Shown here in pieces: positions 1 through 7,196 of a stretch of 10,351 nucleotides of DNA. Positions within the stretch are counted from its first letter, which is position 1. Each line of letters opens with the position of its first letter. Where the stretch lies: NCBI GenBank assembly GCA_964606085.1, contig CAZSFD010000128.1, positions 1 through 10,351 on the forward strand. Reading direction: 5' to 3'. Position numbers and translations under genes: made by a program. Below the pieces are notes generated by a model. That model was not told the origin of the DNA. It saw only the letters and a program-made list of their open reading frames with translations, and searched no databases. Source of the DNA: CAIQJJ01 sp964606085 (lineage in GTDB: Bacteria; Chloroflexota; Anaerolineae; Anaerolineales; UBA4823).

Positions 1-929
1 AAGGCGCTGACCAGCATGATCAGGGTGGATTTGGGCAGGTGGAAGTTGGTGATCAGCGCATCTACCACGTTGAATGGATAACCGGGGAGGATGTAGATGG
101 ATGTAGGGCCGGAGAAGGGGGGCAAGGGGCAGGGAGCAGGCGGCAGGGAGCAGGCGGCGGATTCGAGGGTGCGGACGCTGGTGGTGCCGACGGCGATCAC
201 GCGGCCGCCAGCAGATTTCGTCTGGTTAATCAGGTGGGCCGTTGCGGCGGGGAGTTCGCACCATTCGGTGTGGATTTTGTGTTCGGCGGGGTCGGCTGCG
301 GTGACGGGGGCGAACGTATCCAGCCCGACGTGCAGGGTGACGCTGGCAAAGCGCACGCCCTGGCTTTGCAGGGCGGCGATCAGCCCCGGCGTGAAGTGCA
401 GCCCGGCGGTGGGGGCCGCCGCCGAGCCGGGCGTTTTGGCGTAGACGGTCTGGTAGCGTTCGGGATCATGCAGCGGGGCGTGGATGTAGGGCGGCAGCGG
501 GGTGTGGCCCACTTGCGCCAGGTGGCCCTCCACCGGCTCGGCAAAACGCACCAGGCGGCGCGAGCCTTCCAGCACGGCGGCGATCTCCACATCCAGGCCA
601 TCTTCCAGGGTCAGGTGTTTGCCCTCGCCCAACCCCTTGCCGCCAACCAGCGCTTCCCAGGTGGTCAGGTCACGCCGGTTGAGCAGCAAAATCTCGGCCT
701 TGCCGCCGGTGGGCTTGCGAGCGTACAACCGGGCCGGGATGACGCGTGTCTCGTTCCACACCAACAGATCACCGGGACGCAGAAAACCGCCGATCTGGTT
801 GAAGACGGCATGTTGCAGCGCGCCCGTGTGGCGGTCCATCACGAGCAGCCGTGAACTGTCGCGCGGCTCGGCAGGCGTTTGGGCAATGGCGGTTGGGGGG
901 AGTTCGTAGTCGAAATCGGAGGTCTGCAT
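1..929 (-). CDS. queA: S-adenosylmethionine:tRNA ribosyltransferase-isomerase (QueA), 3' end cut by window edge
   Basis: QueA transfers and isomerises the ribosyl moiety of S-adenosylmethionine onto 7-aminomethyl-7-deazaguanine in tRNA, giving epoxyqueuosine; it is a cytoplasmic enzyme. The minus-strand reading frame is open from the ATG at 929-927 to the window edge. It reads MQTSDFDYELPPTAIAQTPA at the N-terminus, followed by family blocks such as LLVWNETRVIPARL, VEIAAVLEGSRR, PLPPYIH, ERYQTVYAKTPGSAAAPTAG, GLHFTP, GTTSVRTLESA and, near the edge, VDALITNFHLPKSTLIMLVSA. About 309 residues are present; family members are usually about 340-350, so only the C-terminal end is missing. The variable loop after SVRTLESAA is Pro/Cys-rich here and coded by a 14-bp tandem repeat. 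No Shine-Dalgarno precedes the ATG; a promoter lies immediately upstream. The flanking bacterioferritin gene is divergent, so no operon partner is visible. Confidence 0.95.
   Translation of the reverse strand, partial: MQTSDFDYELPPTAIAQTPAEPRDSSRLLVMDRHTGALQHAVFNQIGGFLRPGDLLVWNETRVIPARLYARKPTGGKAEILLLNRRDLTTWEALVGGKGLGEGKHLTLEDGLDVEIAAVLEGSRRLVRFAEPVEGHLAQVGHTPLPPYIHAPLHDPERYQTVYAKTPGSAAAPTAGLHFTPGLIAALQSQGVRFASVTLHVGLDTFAPVTAADPAEHKIHTEWCELPAATAHLINQTKSAGGRVIAVGTTSVRTLESAACSLPPAPCPLPPFSGPTSIYILPGYPFNVVDALITNFHLPKSTLIMLVSA
129..156. repeat. Perfect 14-bp tandem repeat (two copies) inside queA
   Basis: The unit GCAGGGAGCAGGCG occurs at 129-142 and again at 143-156, with a partial third start. 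Fourteen is not a multiple of three, so the two copies encode different peptides on the minus strand, producing a Pro/Cys/Leu-rich loop between the SVRTLESAA and FNVVDALITNFHLP blocks of QueA. The reading frame stays open through it. Confidence 0.8.
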
Positions 930-939
930 GGCGGGGGCA

Positions 940-968
940 ATTATACCGTCGGGGCATTGGTACGCCAA
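940..968 (-). promoter_or_regulatory. Promoter of queA, predicted to give a leaderless mRNA
   Basis: On the minus strand a TTGGCG -35 (963-968) and a perfect TATAAT -10 (940-945) are separated by exactly 17 bp. Only 10 nt lie between the -10 and the ATG at 929-927, so transcription would begin about 2-5 nt before the start codon. No ribosome-binding site is present in that gap. The -10 match and the spacing are seen directly; the leaderless state is inferred. Confidence 0.65.
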
Positions 969-1002
969 TTCTAAGAAGAGCTTATGAAGGTTATCGAAGG
1001 GG

Positions 1003-1053
1003 TATAATTTCGGCGTTCACTATCTCAAATATCCCTCACAAAAGGAGCCACCC
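1003..1053 (+). promoter_or_regulatory. Probable promoter -10 and ribosome-binding site of the bacterioferritin gene
   Basis: A perfect TATAAT at 1003-1008 precedes the bacterioferritin ATG by 45 nt. No good -35 is seen at the usual spacing (the bases around 980-987 read GCTTATGA). An AAGGAG ribosome-binding site at 1042-1047 sits 6 nt before the ATG at 1054. No Fur-like operator was recognised. Confidence 0.5.
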
Positions 1054-1521
1054 ATGAAAGGGAACGAACAAGTCATCGCCCGCCTGAATGAACTGCTGGC
1101 CGACGAGTTGACCGCCATCAATCAGTACATGGTGCATTCTGAAATGTGCGCCAACTGGCGCTACAACGAACTCCACGAAGCCATCGAAAAGCGCGCCATC
1201 CAGGAAATGAAGCACGCCGAAATGCACATCGCCCGCATCCTGTTCCTCGAAGGCGTACCCATCGTCTCGAACCTGAACCCGCTCCACATCGGCGGCACCA
1301 TCCCCGAACAGTTGCAGCGCGACCTGGCTGCCGAGGAAGGCGCGGTCAAGCTGTATAACGACAGCATCCGCCTGGCAGTGGAAGCTGGCGATAACGGCAC
1401 GCGCGAAATGCTCGAAGCGATCCTGAAAGACGAGGAAGAACACCTGGATTGGATTGACGCGCAGTTGATCCAGATCGAGCAGATGGGCATCTCGGCGTAT
1501 CTTGCGGAGCAAATTTCCTGA
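1054..1521 (+). CDS. bfr: Bacterioferritin
   Basis: Iron-storage protein of the haem-binding ferritin subfamily. It forms a 24-subunit cytoplasmic shell that oxidises Fe(II) and stores the mineral. The 155-residue length is typical. Aligned by eye to the classic family numbering, all six ferroxidase-centre ligands are present: E18, E51, H54, E94, E127 and H130. M52, the axial haem ligand at the subunit interface, is also present (block IQEMKHAEMH), which separates it from non-haem ferritins. Further conserved blocks are AINQYMVHSEM near the N-terminus, ARILFLEGVP, and DEEEHLDWIDAQL near the C-terminus. The ATG at 1054 is set by an AAGGAG 6 nt upstream. The gene stands alone: queA is divergent on the left and the ABC operon converges from the right with 61 bp between stop codons, where only a weak 4-bp hairpin is visible. 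Co-purified iron release partners such as bacterioferritin-associated ferredoxin are not seen here. Confidence 0.95.
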   Translation: MKGNEQVIARLNELLADELTAINQYMVHSEMCANWRYNELHEAIEKRAIQEMKHAEMHIARILFLEGVPIVSNLNPLHIGGTIPEQLQRDLAAEEGAVKLYNDSIRLAVEAGDNGTREMLEAILKDEEEHLDWIDAQLIQIEQMGISAYLAEQIS

Positions 1522-1582
1522 TTTTACAGGACGGGATGGCTGCCAACGCCTCGCCGAGGTACGGCGCGCCTTCTGCCTTGTT

Positions 1583-2263
1583 CTATTGAGCACCATCCTG
1601 CAACCGCACCACGCGATCCACATACTCATCCACCAGCGGGTCGTGCGAGGTAAGCAGGATGGTGACGTTTTCTTCGGCAACGATGCGGCGAAAGAGCGTG
1701 AGAATTTCGCGCGTGGTGGCGGTATCGAGGTCACCGGTGGGTTCGTCGGCCAGGAGCAGCCGGGGGTGGTTGGCCAGGGCGCGGGCAATGGCAATGCGCT
1801 GCTGCTGGCCGCCGGAAAGCTCGTCGGGGCGGTGATTGCGCCAGCGCGTCAGGCCCACCAGCGCCAGCAGTTCCTCCGTGCGCTGGCGGCAGACCTGGTT
1901 GGGCGCGCCCGCGATACGCAGCAGAATATCTACATTTTCGTAGGCTGAAAACAGGGGGTTGAGGCCGAAAGACTGGAAAATGAAGGCCACCTGACCACGG
2001 CGGAAGCGCGTCAACTGGCCTTCTTTCATCTGCGCCACATCCTGACCAAAGACAATCACCCGTCCCCGGGTGGGCTGATCCAGCCCGCCAATGCAGTTGA
2101 GCAGCGTCGTTTTGCCGCTGCCCGAACGTCCCTTGACCGCCACGACACCCGGCGTTTCGATGGTGAGGTTGACGCCGCGCAGGGCGTGGATTTCCTGGCG
2201 CGAGCCGGTGCGGTAGGTGCGCCACAGGTCTTGGGTTTGGATGATGGGGGTGTTTTCAGTCAT
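1583..2263 (-). CDS. ABC transporter ATP-binding protein (LolD/MacB-type), last gene of exporter operon
   Basis: Cytoplasmic ATPase subunit of the FtsX-type ABC system encoded by this operon. Numbered from the chosen ATG (226 residues), it has Walker A GRSGSGKTT at 45-53, Q-loop Gln97 in FIFQSFGLNP, signature LSGGQQQRI at 149-157, Walker B LLLADEP with catalytic Glu174, D-loop GDLD at 177-180 and H-loop His207 (SHDP). It is therefore a complete, probably active nucleotide-binding domain of the LolD/MacB/FtsE clade. The start is uncertain. ATG 2263-2261 gives an 8-nt overlap with the upstream ATPase stop (ATGACTGA), and its protein begins MTENTPIIQTQDL, like a normal family start. An in-frame ATG at 2281 would add six residues. 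Neither start has a clear Shine-Dalgarno, so translation is probably coupled to the gene before it. Unlike its partner it has no extra C-terminal domain. The substrate is not evident. Confidence 0.9.
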   Translation of the reverse strand: MTENTPIIQTQDLWRTYRTGSRQEIHALRGVNLTIETPGVVAVKGRSGSGKTTLLNCIGGLDQPTRGRVIVFGQDVAQMKEGQLTRFRRGQVAFIFQSFGLNPLFSAYENVDILLRIAGAPNQVCRQRTEELLALVGLTRWRNHRPDELSGGQQQRIAIARALANHPRLLLADEPTGDLDTATTREILTLFRRIVAEENVTILLTSHDPLVDEYVDRVVRLQDGAQ

Positions 2264-3227
2264 TGGGTGATTGTTTACCATGCCGCAAGATGCGCTGCAA
2301 CCAGTTGCCGCCTTTGTGCTTCTCCAACCGATCCACCATATCTTCGGCGGTTTCGATCTCGCCCGTGGCTACCGGGCGGATCAGCACGCCATCTGCGACG
2401 GCTTCGAGCTGCACACGGTCGCGGATGCCAAACTGTTCGCGCAGGTCTTTGGGAATTTGCAGGCGTCCGGCAGAGTCGACCACGGTCAAATCTACGTGGC
2501 GGGTTTCGGCGGCTTCGTCGCTGCCGTTGTGGCGCACGGTTTCGGTGGCAATCTTGCCATCGCGAATGGCGATGACGCGATCCACCTGCTGCGCCACCTG
2601 GGCATCGTGGCTGACGATCAGCGTCGTCAGGCCCAGGTCGGTTTGCAGGCGGCGGAAGATGTCGTAGATGACCTGGGCCGTGCTGCCATCCACTTCGCCG
2701 GTGGGTTCGTCAGCCAGCAGCAGCTTGGGATGGTTGGCCAACGCCACAGCGATAGCCACGCGCTGCTGTTCACCGCCCGAAAGCTGGGAAAGCCGGTGAT
2801 GGCGGCGATCCGCCAGGCCGACCATTTCAAGCAGTTGGCGGGCGCGCTGGCTCTTCTTGCGGCCAAAATCGCCGGCCAGCGTCATCGGATATTCCACATT
2901 TTCCTGGGCGTTGAGGTAGGGCAGCAGGTTACGGGCGCTCTGCTGCCATAAAAATCCCACCGAAGCAAGCCGGTAACGGTTGAGGGCCATATCGCTCAAT
3001 TTGAGCAAATCCTGGCCGTCCACCCAGGCCCGCCCGGCGGTGGGGCGATCCAGCCCGCCAAGGATGTTCATCAACGTGGACTTTCCGCTGCCGCTGACGC
3101 CGACGATGCCGAGCAGTTCGCCTGGCGCGACGGTCATATCCAGCCCTTGCAGCGCCACCACGTCATGCCCGGCAATCTGGTAAATGCGCACCAGGTTATC
3201 GCAGATGATAAAGGCTTCTTGCGCCAT
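2256..3227 (-). CDS. ABC transporter ATP-binding protein fused to a C-terminal SpoVT/AbrB-type domain
   Basis: A 323-residue protein in two parts. Residues 1-228 form a LolD/MacB-type ATPase: Walker A GVSGSGKST at 43-51, Q-loop in FLWQQSARNLLPYL (Gln95), signature LSGGEQQRV at 149-157, Walker B LLLADEP with Glu174, and H-loop His207 (SHDA). Residues about 246-286 match a SpoVT/AbrB swapped-hairpin domain: VVDSAGRLQIPKDLREQFGI, then an LEAVADGVLIRPV strand pair. This is the AbrB/MazE pattern V-D-x-x-G-R-x-x-I-P-x-x-L-R-x-x-x-G-I. A 37-residue charged tail follows. The start is the ATG at 3227-3225, which overlaps the permease stop by one base (TGATG). A GGGGAG at 3236-3241 lies 8 nt upstream. 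A longer in-frame reading to 3437 would run inside the permease gene and is not protein-like. AbrB-type domains bind DNA or mediate dimerisation; which applies here is unknown. The downstream ATPase gene overlaps its 3' end. Confidence 0.92.
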   Translation of the reverse strand: MAQEAFIICDNLVRIYQIAGHDVVALQGLDMTVAPGELLGIVGVSGSGKSTLMNILGGLDRPTAGRAWVDGQDLLKLSDMALNRYRLASVGFLWQQSARNLLPYLNAQENVEYPMTLAGDFGRKKSQRARQLLEMVGLADRRHHRLSQLSGGEQQRVAIAVALANHPKLLLADEPTGEVDGSTAQVIYDIFRRLQTDLGLTTLIVSHDAQVAQQVDRVIAIRDGKIATETVRHNGSDEAAETRHVDLTVVDSAGRLQIPKDLREQFGIRDRVQLEAVADGVLIRPVATGEIETAEDMVDRLEKHKGGNWLQRILRHGKQSPND

Positions 3228-6103
3228 CAGACACTCTCCCCGAGCTTGATCGCCTGGAAAATTTTCATCCGTTGCAGGCGGAAGACCAGCACGACCAGCG
3301 TGATGACGAAGAGCAGGCCGAACAGGGCGTAAATCTGGAAGATCGCATCCCAGGCGATGATCACCTGGAAGGGCGGCGTGCGCTCGATAGGCAGGCTGCC
3401 AAGTTGCAGGAAGGGGATGAATTGTATACTGATCCACCAGCCCAGCCCCGTGCCAACGCCAGCGCCGAACAAAATCAAAAAAATCAACTCAAAACCGAGG
3501 TAAGCCGCCATTTGCCAGCGCGATAAACCCGCCGCCCGCAATACGCCCAGTTCGATAAAGCGCCGCTGGTACGAGAACATGGCGTAGAGCATGAAGCCGA
3601 CCACCGTCAGCACGGCCGCGGCGGCAAAGCCGATGAACAGGAAGCCAAACACGCCCTGCTGTTCGGGGCGCTGCTGCACGCGGGCGATGGCCGGCGGGGC
3701 AGCCTGCCAACTGACCACGCGCACGTTCAGGCCGCGCAGTTCGAAATCGCCCACCTGGGCAAAATCGAGGCGGGGGTCGGTCTTCACCCACACGCGGTAG
3801 GGCGATTGGCCGCCCGCTACATCGTAAAGAAAGTCCAGGTTGCCCACGAACAGCGGGCCGACTTCTTCTTCGTACCAGGTGGGGAAGAGATCGAAGCTGC
3901 CGACAATTTGCGCCTCGAAGGTGGCCCGCCCCAGGTCGGTCGTCACCGATAGGTTGATGAAATCGCCTTCGCGCAGGCTGGCGTTAGCCAGAAAACTGCG
4001 CGGCACCAGGATGCCGTTGGGCACGGCGCCGAGGGCGTTCATCAAGACCCCCAGGTTAGCAGGGGCGAAATCTTTGCGCCAGTAAGCCACGGCGGGGAAA
4101 TCGAGCCGGTCTACGCCATAATAGCGCCCCAGGATGAATGAACCCGCCAGCAAGGTGGCCGAGGCCGGGTGGCTGCCGACGCGCGCCACCGCCCGTATGC
4201 CGGGGATTTTGAGATATTCACTCACCGGGAAGAAGAAAAATTCTGGTTTGAGCGAGATCGTCTCCTGGCCGGGAACGGGGAAAGGCATGGCCTGCGGCGA
4301 TTCGCCGACTTCGGTAAATTGCATGTCGGCGCCCACGTTGTAGTAGAAGCGGGCAGAAAGGTGCTGGTCAAGCGTCTGCGCCAACGAGGCGGTATACGCC
4401 GAAAGGCTGAGCGTGAAGACGAGGATCAGCAGCGGGGTGTTGTAATAGCCTGGCGAGCGCGCCAACTGGCGGCAGGCCAACAGGATACCGACGAAATGGG
4501 TGCGCGCCAGCAGCCAGGCCAGGGCGGACATCACCAGCGGCACCAGGCGCAGGCAGAGCAGCGTCAGCGCTACCACCAGCAGCGAGGGAACCAGGAATAG
4601 CAGCGGGTTCGATAGCGGGTCAGTAGCGCCTTCGGCGATCACGCTGCCTTGCTGTCGTAAAAGATACATGCCGTAAAAGCCAGGGATCAGCAGCAGCACG
4701 TCGAGCCAGGCGCGCTGCCAAAGCGGCGGGCGGTTGGTGCGGGCGGCGGCTTGCTTGTAAGAGACGATGGTGTGCCGCACGGCCGCAAAGGATGGCAGTA
4801 AGGACGTTGCCAGCGCCACGCCCACGGCAACCAGCCCGGCCAGCAGCGCCGAACGCGACAGGCTGGCTTGCAAACCTGCCTGGGCCGAAAAATCCATGAA
4901 GCTGCGCCCCTGCCCGACAAACTGGATCAGCCACAGCGCCACCGGGAAGCTGACCGCCAGCGCCGCCAGGCCCAGCAGAACGCTTTCTAGCCCCACACTG
5001 CCCAGCACCTGCCAGGCCGTAGCCCCGCGGCTGCGCGTGACGGCCATTTCGTTGCGCTTGCGTTCTACCGCCAGATTGGAAACGAGGCTGATAAAGGCCA
5101 GGATCAGCCCTAAAATGGGTGTGACGAAGGCGTAGAGCAGCAACGTCAGGCGGTTGGCCGCGGCCTGAAAAGCGACCAGTTCATCCACTGGCGAACGGCG
5201 CACGGCCAGATTGGGCAGCAGGCTGGCAGTTTTGCCTTGCAGGCGGCCAATGCGCCCCAGCAGCGCGCCGACTTCGTCGGTGTTGAGCTGCCCGCCGTCC
5301 ATCACCAGATACCACACGGCGGTGTAAACTTCGCCGGTCATCACCGGGCTGATGCGGCTGGCAAAGGTAGCTTCGGGGACGAGCAGGATATCAACCAGGT
5401 TAGAGGGGCTGAACATCCAGTAGGGGTCGTGGATGTCGTTTGGCTGCCATACCCCGCTGATGCGCACGGGCAGCAGGGCAGTCACGTTAGCGCCCGTATC
5501 CAGGCTGGTCGTCAGGCGCAAGGTATAGGTTTCGCCCACCTGCAGGCCCACTTTGTTCGCCAGCGGCAGGCTGATCAACACATCCATCACGCTGTCTTCG
5601 CTGATCTCGGCTGGCTGCGGCAGGCTGCCCTCGGCCAGGGTGATGTGATCTTCGATGCTGCTCATCGCTCCCAGGTTGGCCCAGGTGACGCGCGCATCAG
5701 GCGGATAGGTGCTATCGGCTGTTTCAGGGAAGAGTTCGCCACCATCGGTGGCCACATAGCGGGTGAGGGCCGCTACCGGCATGCTCAGGGCTTGATCGGC
5801 TGATGTGCGGAGGTAGGCATCGAAAGGCTGCAAATCATCCCATTCTTTGACCCCGCTCCAGCCGCCGTAATAGTTGAACAAAAATGACAGGGGCAAGGTG
5901 TCTGTTGTTTGAGCATTGCCTTGACCGCTGACTTCTTCCAGGAATGTGCGGTGGTAGACCGCATCGGCGTATAAGGGGATACTGATGATGAGCGAGATGG
6001 ATGTTACCAAACCCAAAATCGTGATCAGCGCCAGTTCCCACTGTGCTATCAGGCGCTTGACCACGATAACGAAAATTGCCCAGGTGCGCAGGAAAAATCC
6101 CAT
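3227..6103 (-). CDS. Large FtsX-family ABC permease with duplicated FtsX modules
   Basis: A membrane subunit of 958 residues for the MacAB/LolCDE-like system. About ten hydrophobic segments are visible (numbered from the chosen ATG): 24-45; 320-344, 366-396 and 419-440 (first FtsX module); 466-483, 499-524 and 556-577; and 818-843, 866-893 and 920-942 (second module). Two large extracytoplasmic domains lie between them, at about 46-315 and 578-817. Each module has the short cytoplasmic coupling region typical of FtsX: AVERKRNEMAVTRSRGAT after the second segment and FIELGVLRAAGLSRWQM after the eighth. One polypeptide thus carries both transmembrane halves, which explains why two ATPases but one permease are encoded. 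The ATG at 6103-6101 lies 10 nt after the adaptor stop. An in-frame TTG at 6178 would add 25 basic residues that overlap the adaptor gene, with no Shine-Dalgarno. FtsX-type systems move lipids, lipoproteins, peptides or drugs, or transmit force; the substrate is unknown. Confidence 0.9.
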   Translation of the reverse strand: MGFFLRTWAIFVIVVKRLIAQWELALITILGLVTSISLIISIPLYADAVYHRTFLEEVSGQGNAQTTDTLPLSFLFNYYGGWSGVKEWDDLQPFDAYLRTSADQALSMPVAALTRYVATDGGELFPETADSTYPPDARVTWANLGAMSSIEDHITLAEGSLPQPAEISEDSVMDVLISLPLANKVGLQVGETYTLRLTTSLDTGANVTALLPVRISGVWQPNDIHDPYWMFSPSNLVDILLVPEATFASRISPVMTGEVYTAVWYLVMDGGQLNTDEVGALLGRIGRLQGKTASLLPNLAVRRSPVDELVAFQAAANRLTLLLYAFVTPILGLILAFISLVSNLAVERKRNEMAVTRSRGATAWQVLGSVGLESVLLGLAALAVSFPVALWLIQFVGQGRSFMDFSAQAGLQASLSRSALLAGLVAVGVALATSLLPSFAAVRHTIVSYKQAAARTNRPPLWQRAWLDVLLLIPGFYGMYLLRQQGSVIAEGATDPLSNPLLFLVPSLLVVALTLLCLRLVPLVMSALAWLLARTHFVGILLACRQLARSPGYYNTPLLILVFTLSLSAYTASLAQTLDQHLSARFYYNVGADMQFTEVGESPQAMPFPVPGQETISLKPEFFFFPVSEYLKIPGIRAVARVGSHPASATLLAGSFILGRYYGVDRLDFPAVAYWRKDFAPANLGVLMNALGAVPNGILVPRSFLANASLREGDFINLSVTTDLGRATFEAQIVGSFDLFPTWYEEEVGPLFVGNLDFLYDVAGGQSPYRVWVKTDPRLDFAQVGDFELRGLNVRVVSWQAAPPAIARVQQRPEQQGVFGFLFIGFAAAAVLTVVGFMLYAMFSYQRRFIELGVLRAAGLSRWQMAAYLGFELIFLILFGAGVGTGLGWWISIQFIPFLQLGSLPIERTPPFQVIIAWDAIFQIYALFGLLFVITLVVLVFRLQRMKIFQAIKLGESV

Positions 6104-6113
6104 GTCAGTTGGT

Positions 6114-7175
6114 TTACGGGCTGATAACGGTCTGGCCTTTTTCGAGGCCCTCGAGGATTTCGACGCGTTCTTCGCCAATCAGGCCGAGCTTGACATCCAC
6201 ACGGCGCTGCACGTCGCCATCTTGAATCACGACAAACTTGCGCCCCTCATAGGTGCGGATAGCCTGCGGCGGCAGCCAGAGCGCATCGGCTTTTTGCCGC
6301 AAGATGATGCGCACATGCACCAGATCGCCGATTTTGTAACCATCAGCAACAGGGTCGAAGGTAATCCGCATGCCATCATCTCCCTCGCTAGAAAGTGTGG
6401 ATGAAGGCAAGACACGGATCGTGCCAGCAATTTCCTGACCACTGCTTCTGGAGGCTTCGATGCGTACCGCCATACCTTCGGCCAGCTTGGCTAAATCTTG
6501 CCCGGTGATGGTGACGCGCACTTCGATTTCATCCAGGTCTGCCACGCTGCCAATGGGCTTATAAGCTTCGACTTCTCGACCTTCGGCAGTTGAGATGGCG
6601 GTGACGATGCCATCCATTGGCGCGAGCAGTTGGGTATCCGAAATGACCGAACGCAGGTCTTCCAGGCCCAGGGCGGCTTCTTGCACGGCCAATTCAGCCA
6701 GCAAGAGGCTGTTCTGTTTCATTTGCAACTGTTCTGGGTAATCGCGGGAATAGATCGAGACAGTTTTGGTGAAGACATCCAAGGCAAGGGAGGCGTTGTG
6801 GGCGTTGATGACGGCGCGCTGCATGTTCAATTCGCGCAAGGCCTGCTGGCGTTCGAGGTCGTCAATCCCTTCCAGATCGGCAACCACCTGTCCGGCAGTT
6901 ACAAAATCTCCCTTTTGAATGTATAGCTTGCGGATGCGGCCATTGACCGGGAAATAAAATACCTGCTCGACCACCGGAACGATACGCCCGGTGAATTCGG
7001 CTATTTCGACTACTTCGCCGCGAGCGACTGTATAGGTGGGTTTGGCCAGGGCAGCCTGGGTAGGGAAGGGGGTTGGCGTGGGCGCTTCGTCCACGGCTTG
7101 CGTACAACTCACCAAAAGAAAAAGAGCCAGCAAAGCCAGCCCGATTGGCATTATAAGAATGCGGTGCGATTTCAA
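6114..7175 (-). CDS. Lipoprotein membrane-fusion (MacA/RND-type adaptor) protein, TTG start
   Basis: Periplasmic-adaptor-family protein of 353 residues, exported and lipid-anchored. Residues 1-24 are a signal peptide with a basic n-region (MKSHR), a hydrophobic core and a lipobox LVSC (Cys24). A short Thr/Pro linker (APTPTPFPTQ) follows. A split lipoyl-like domain comes next: first half FYFPVNGRIRKLYIQKGDFV at about 73-92, second half LLAPMDGIVTAISTAEGREV at about 183-202. A short helical hairpin (about 105-175) joins the halves, and beta-barrel and membrane-proximal domains run to VEILEGLEKGQTVISP. This is the architecture of MacA/HlyD-family adaptors paired with FtsX permeases. The TTG at 7175-7173 is preferred because GGGAGGTGA lies 6 nt upstream and because starting at the ATG 7151 would remove the basic n-region. 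It is the first gene of the four-gene operon, with a strong promoter upstream. If the host is a monoderm, the adaptor would act outside the single membrane without a TolC-like channel. Confidence 0.9.
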   Translation of the reverse strand: MKSHRILIMPIGLALLALFLLVSCTQAVDEAPTPTPFPTQAALAKPTYTVARGEVVEIAEFTGRIVPVVEQVFYFPVNGRIRKLYIQKGDFVTAGQVVADLEGIDDLERQQALRELNMQRAVINAHNASLALDVFTKTVSIYSRDYPEQLQMKQNSLLLAELAVQEAALGLEDLRSVISDTQLLAPMDGIVTAISTAEGREVEAYKPIGSVADLDEIEVRVTITGQDLAKLAEGMAVRIEASRSSGQEIAGTIRVLPSSTLSSEGDDGMRITFDPVADGYKIGDLVHVRIILRQKADALWLPPQAIRTYEGRKFVVIQDGDVQRRVDVKLGLIGEERVEILEGLEKGQTVISP

Positions 7176-7178
7176 AAA

Positions 7179-7187
7179 TCACCTCCC
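7179..7187 (-). promoter_or_regulatory. Strong ribosome-binding site fixing the TTG start of the adaptor gene
   Basis: The minus strand reads GGGAGGTGA followed by TTT and then TTG (7175-7173). The GGAGG core is 6 nt from the TTG, while the next ATG (7151) is 24 nt further on. The spacing identifies TTG as the start codon. Confidence 0.8.
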
Positions 7188-7196
7188 GAACCAGCT

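Noticed and set aside
649..657. AGCGCTTCC (GGAAGCGCT on the minus strand) inside queA, and AGCGCT inside the permease near 4564
   Set aside because: Short operator-core matches within coding sequence; they lack the CGGAA repeat and the 12-bp spacing, and six-base matches are expected by chance in GC-rich DNA.
39..854. Long plus-strand frame opposite queA (271 codons)
   Set aside because: It is the antisense shadow of the clearly recognisable QueA frame; its Gly/Gln/Arg-rich translation has no family-like blocks.
939..1009. 9-bp inverted repeat AATTATACC (939-947) / GGTATAATT (1001-1009)
   Set aside because: It is explained by two divergent -10 elements that share similar flanks; nothing further supports a binding site.
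1522..1582. Possible bidirectional terminator between the bacterioferritin gene and the ABC operon (CCTCGCCGAGG)
   Set aside because: The stem is only about 4 bp with a 3-nt loop and no T-run on either side.
3228..3437. 70-codon upstream extension of the AbrB-fused ATPase
   Set aside because: It lies wholly inside the permease gene in another frame; the natural start MAQEAFIICDN at 3227 has TGATG coupling and a GGGGAG site.
6104..6178. TTG start at 6178 for the FtsX permease
   Set aside because: It would add 25 Lys/Arg/Ser-rich residues overlapping the adaptor gene and has no Shine-Dalgarno; the ATG at 6103 follows the adaptor stop by 10 nt.
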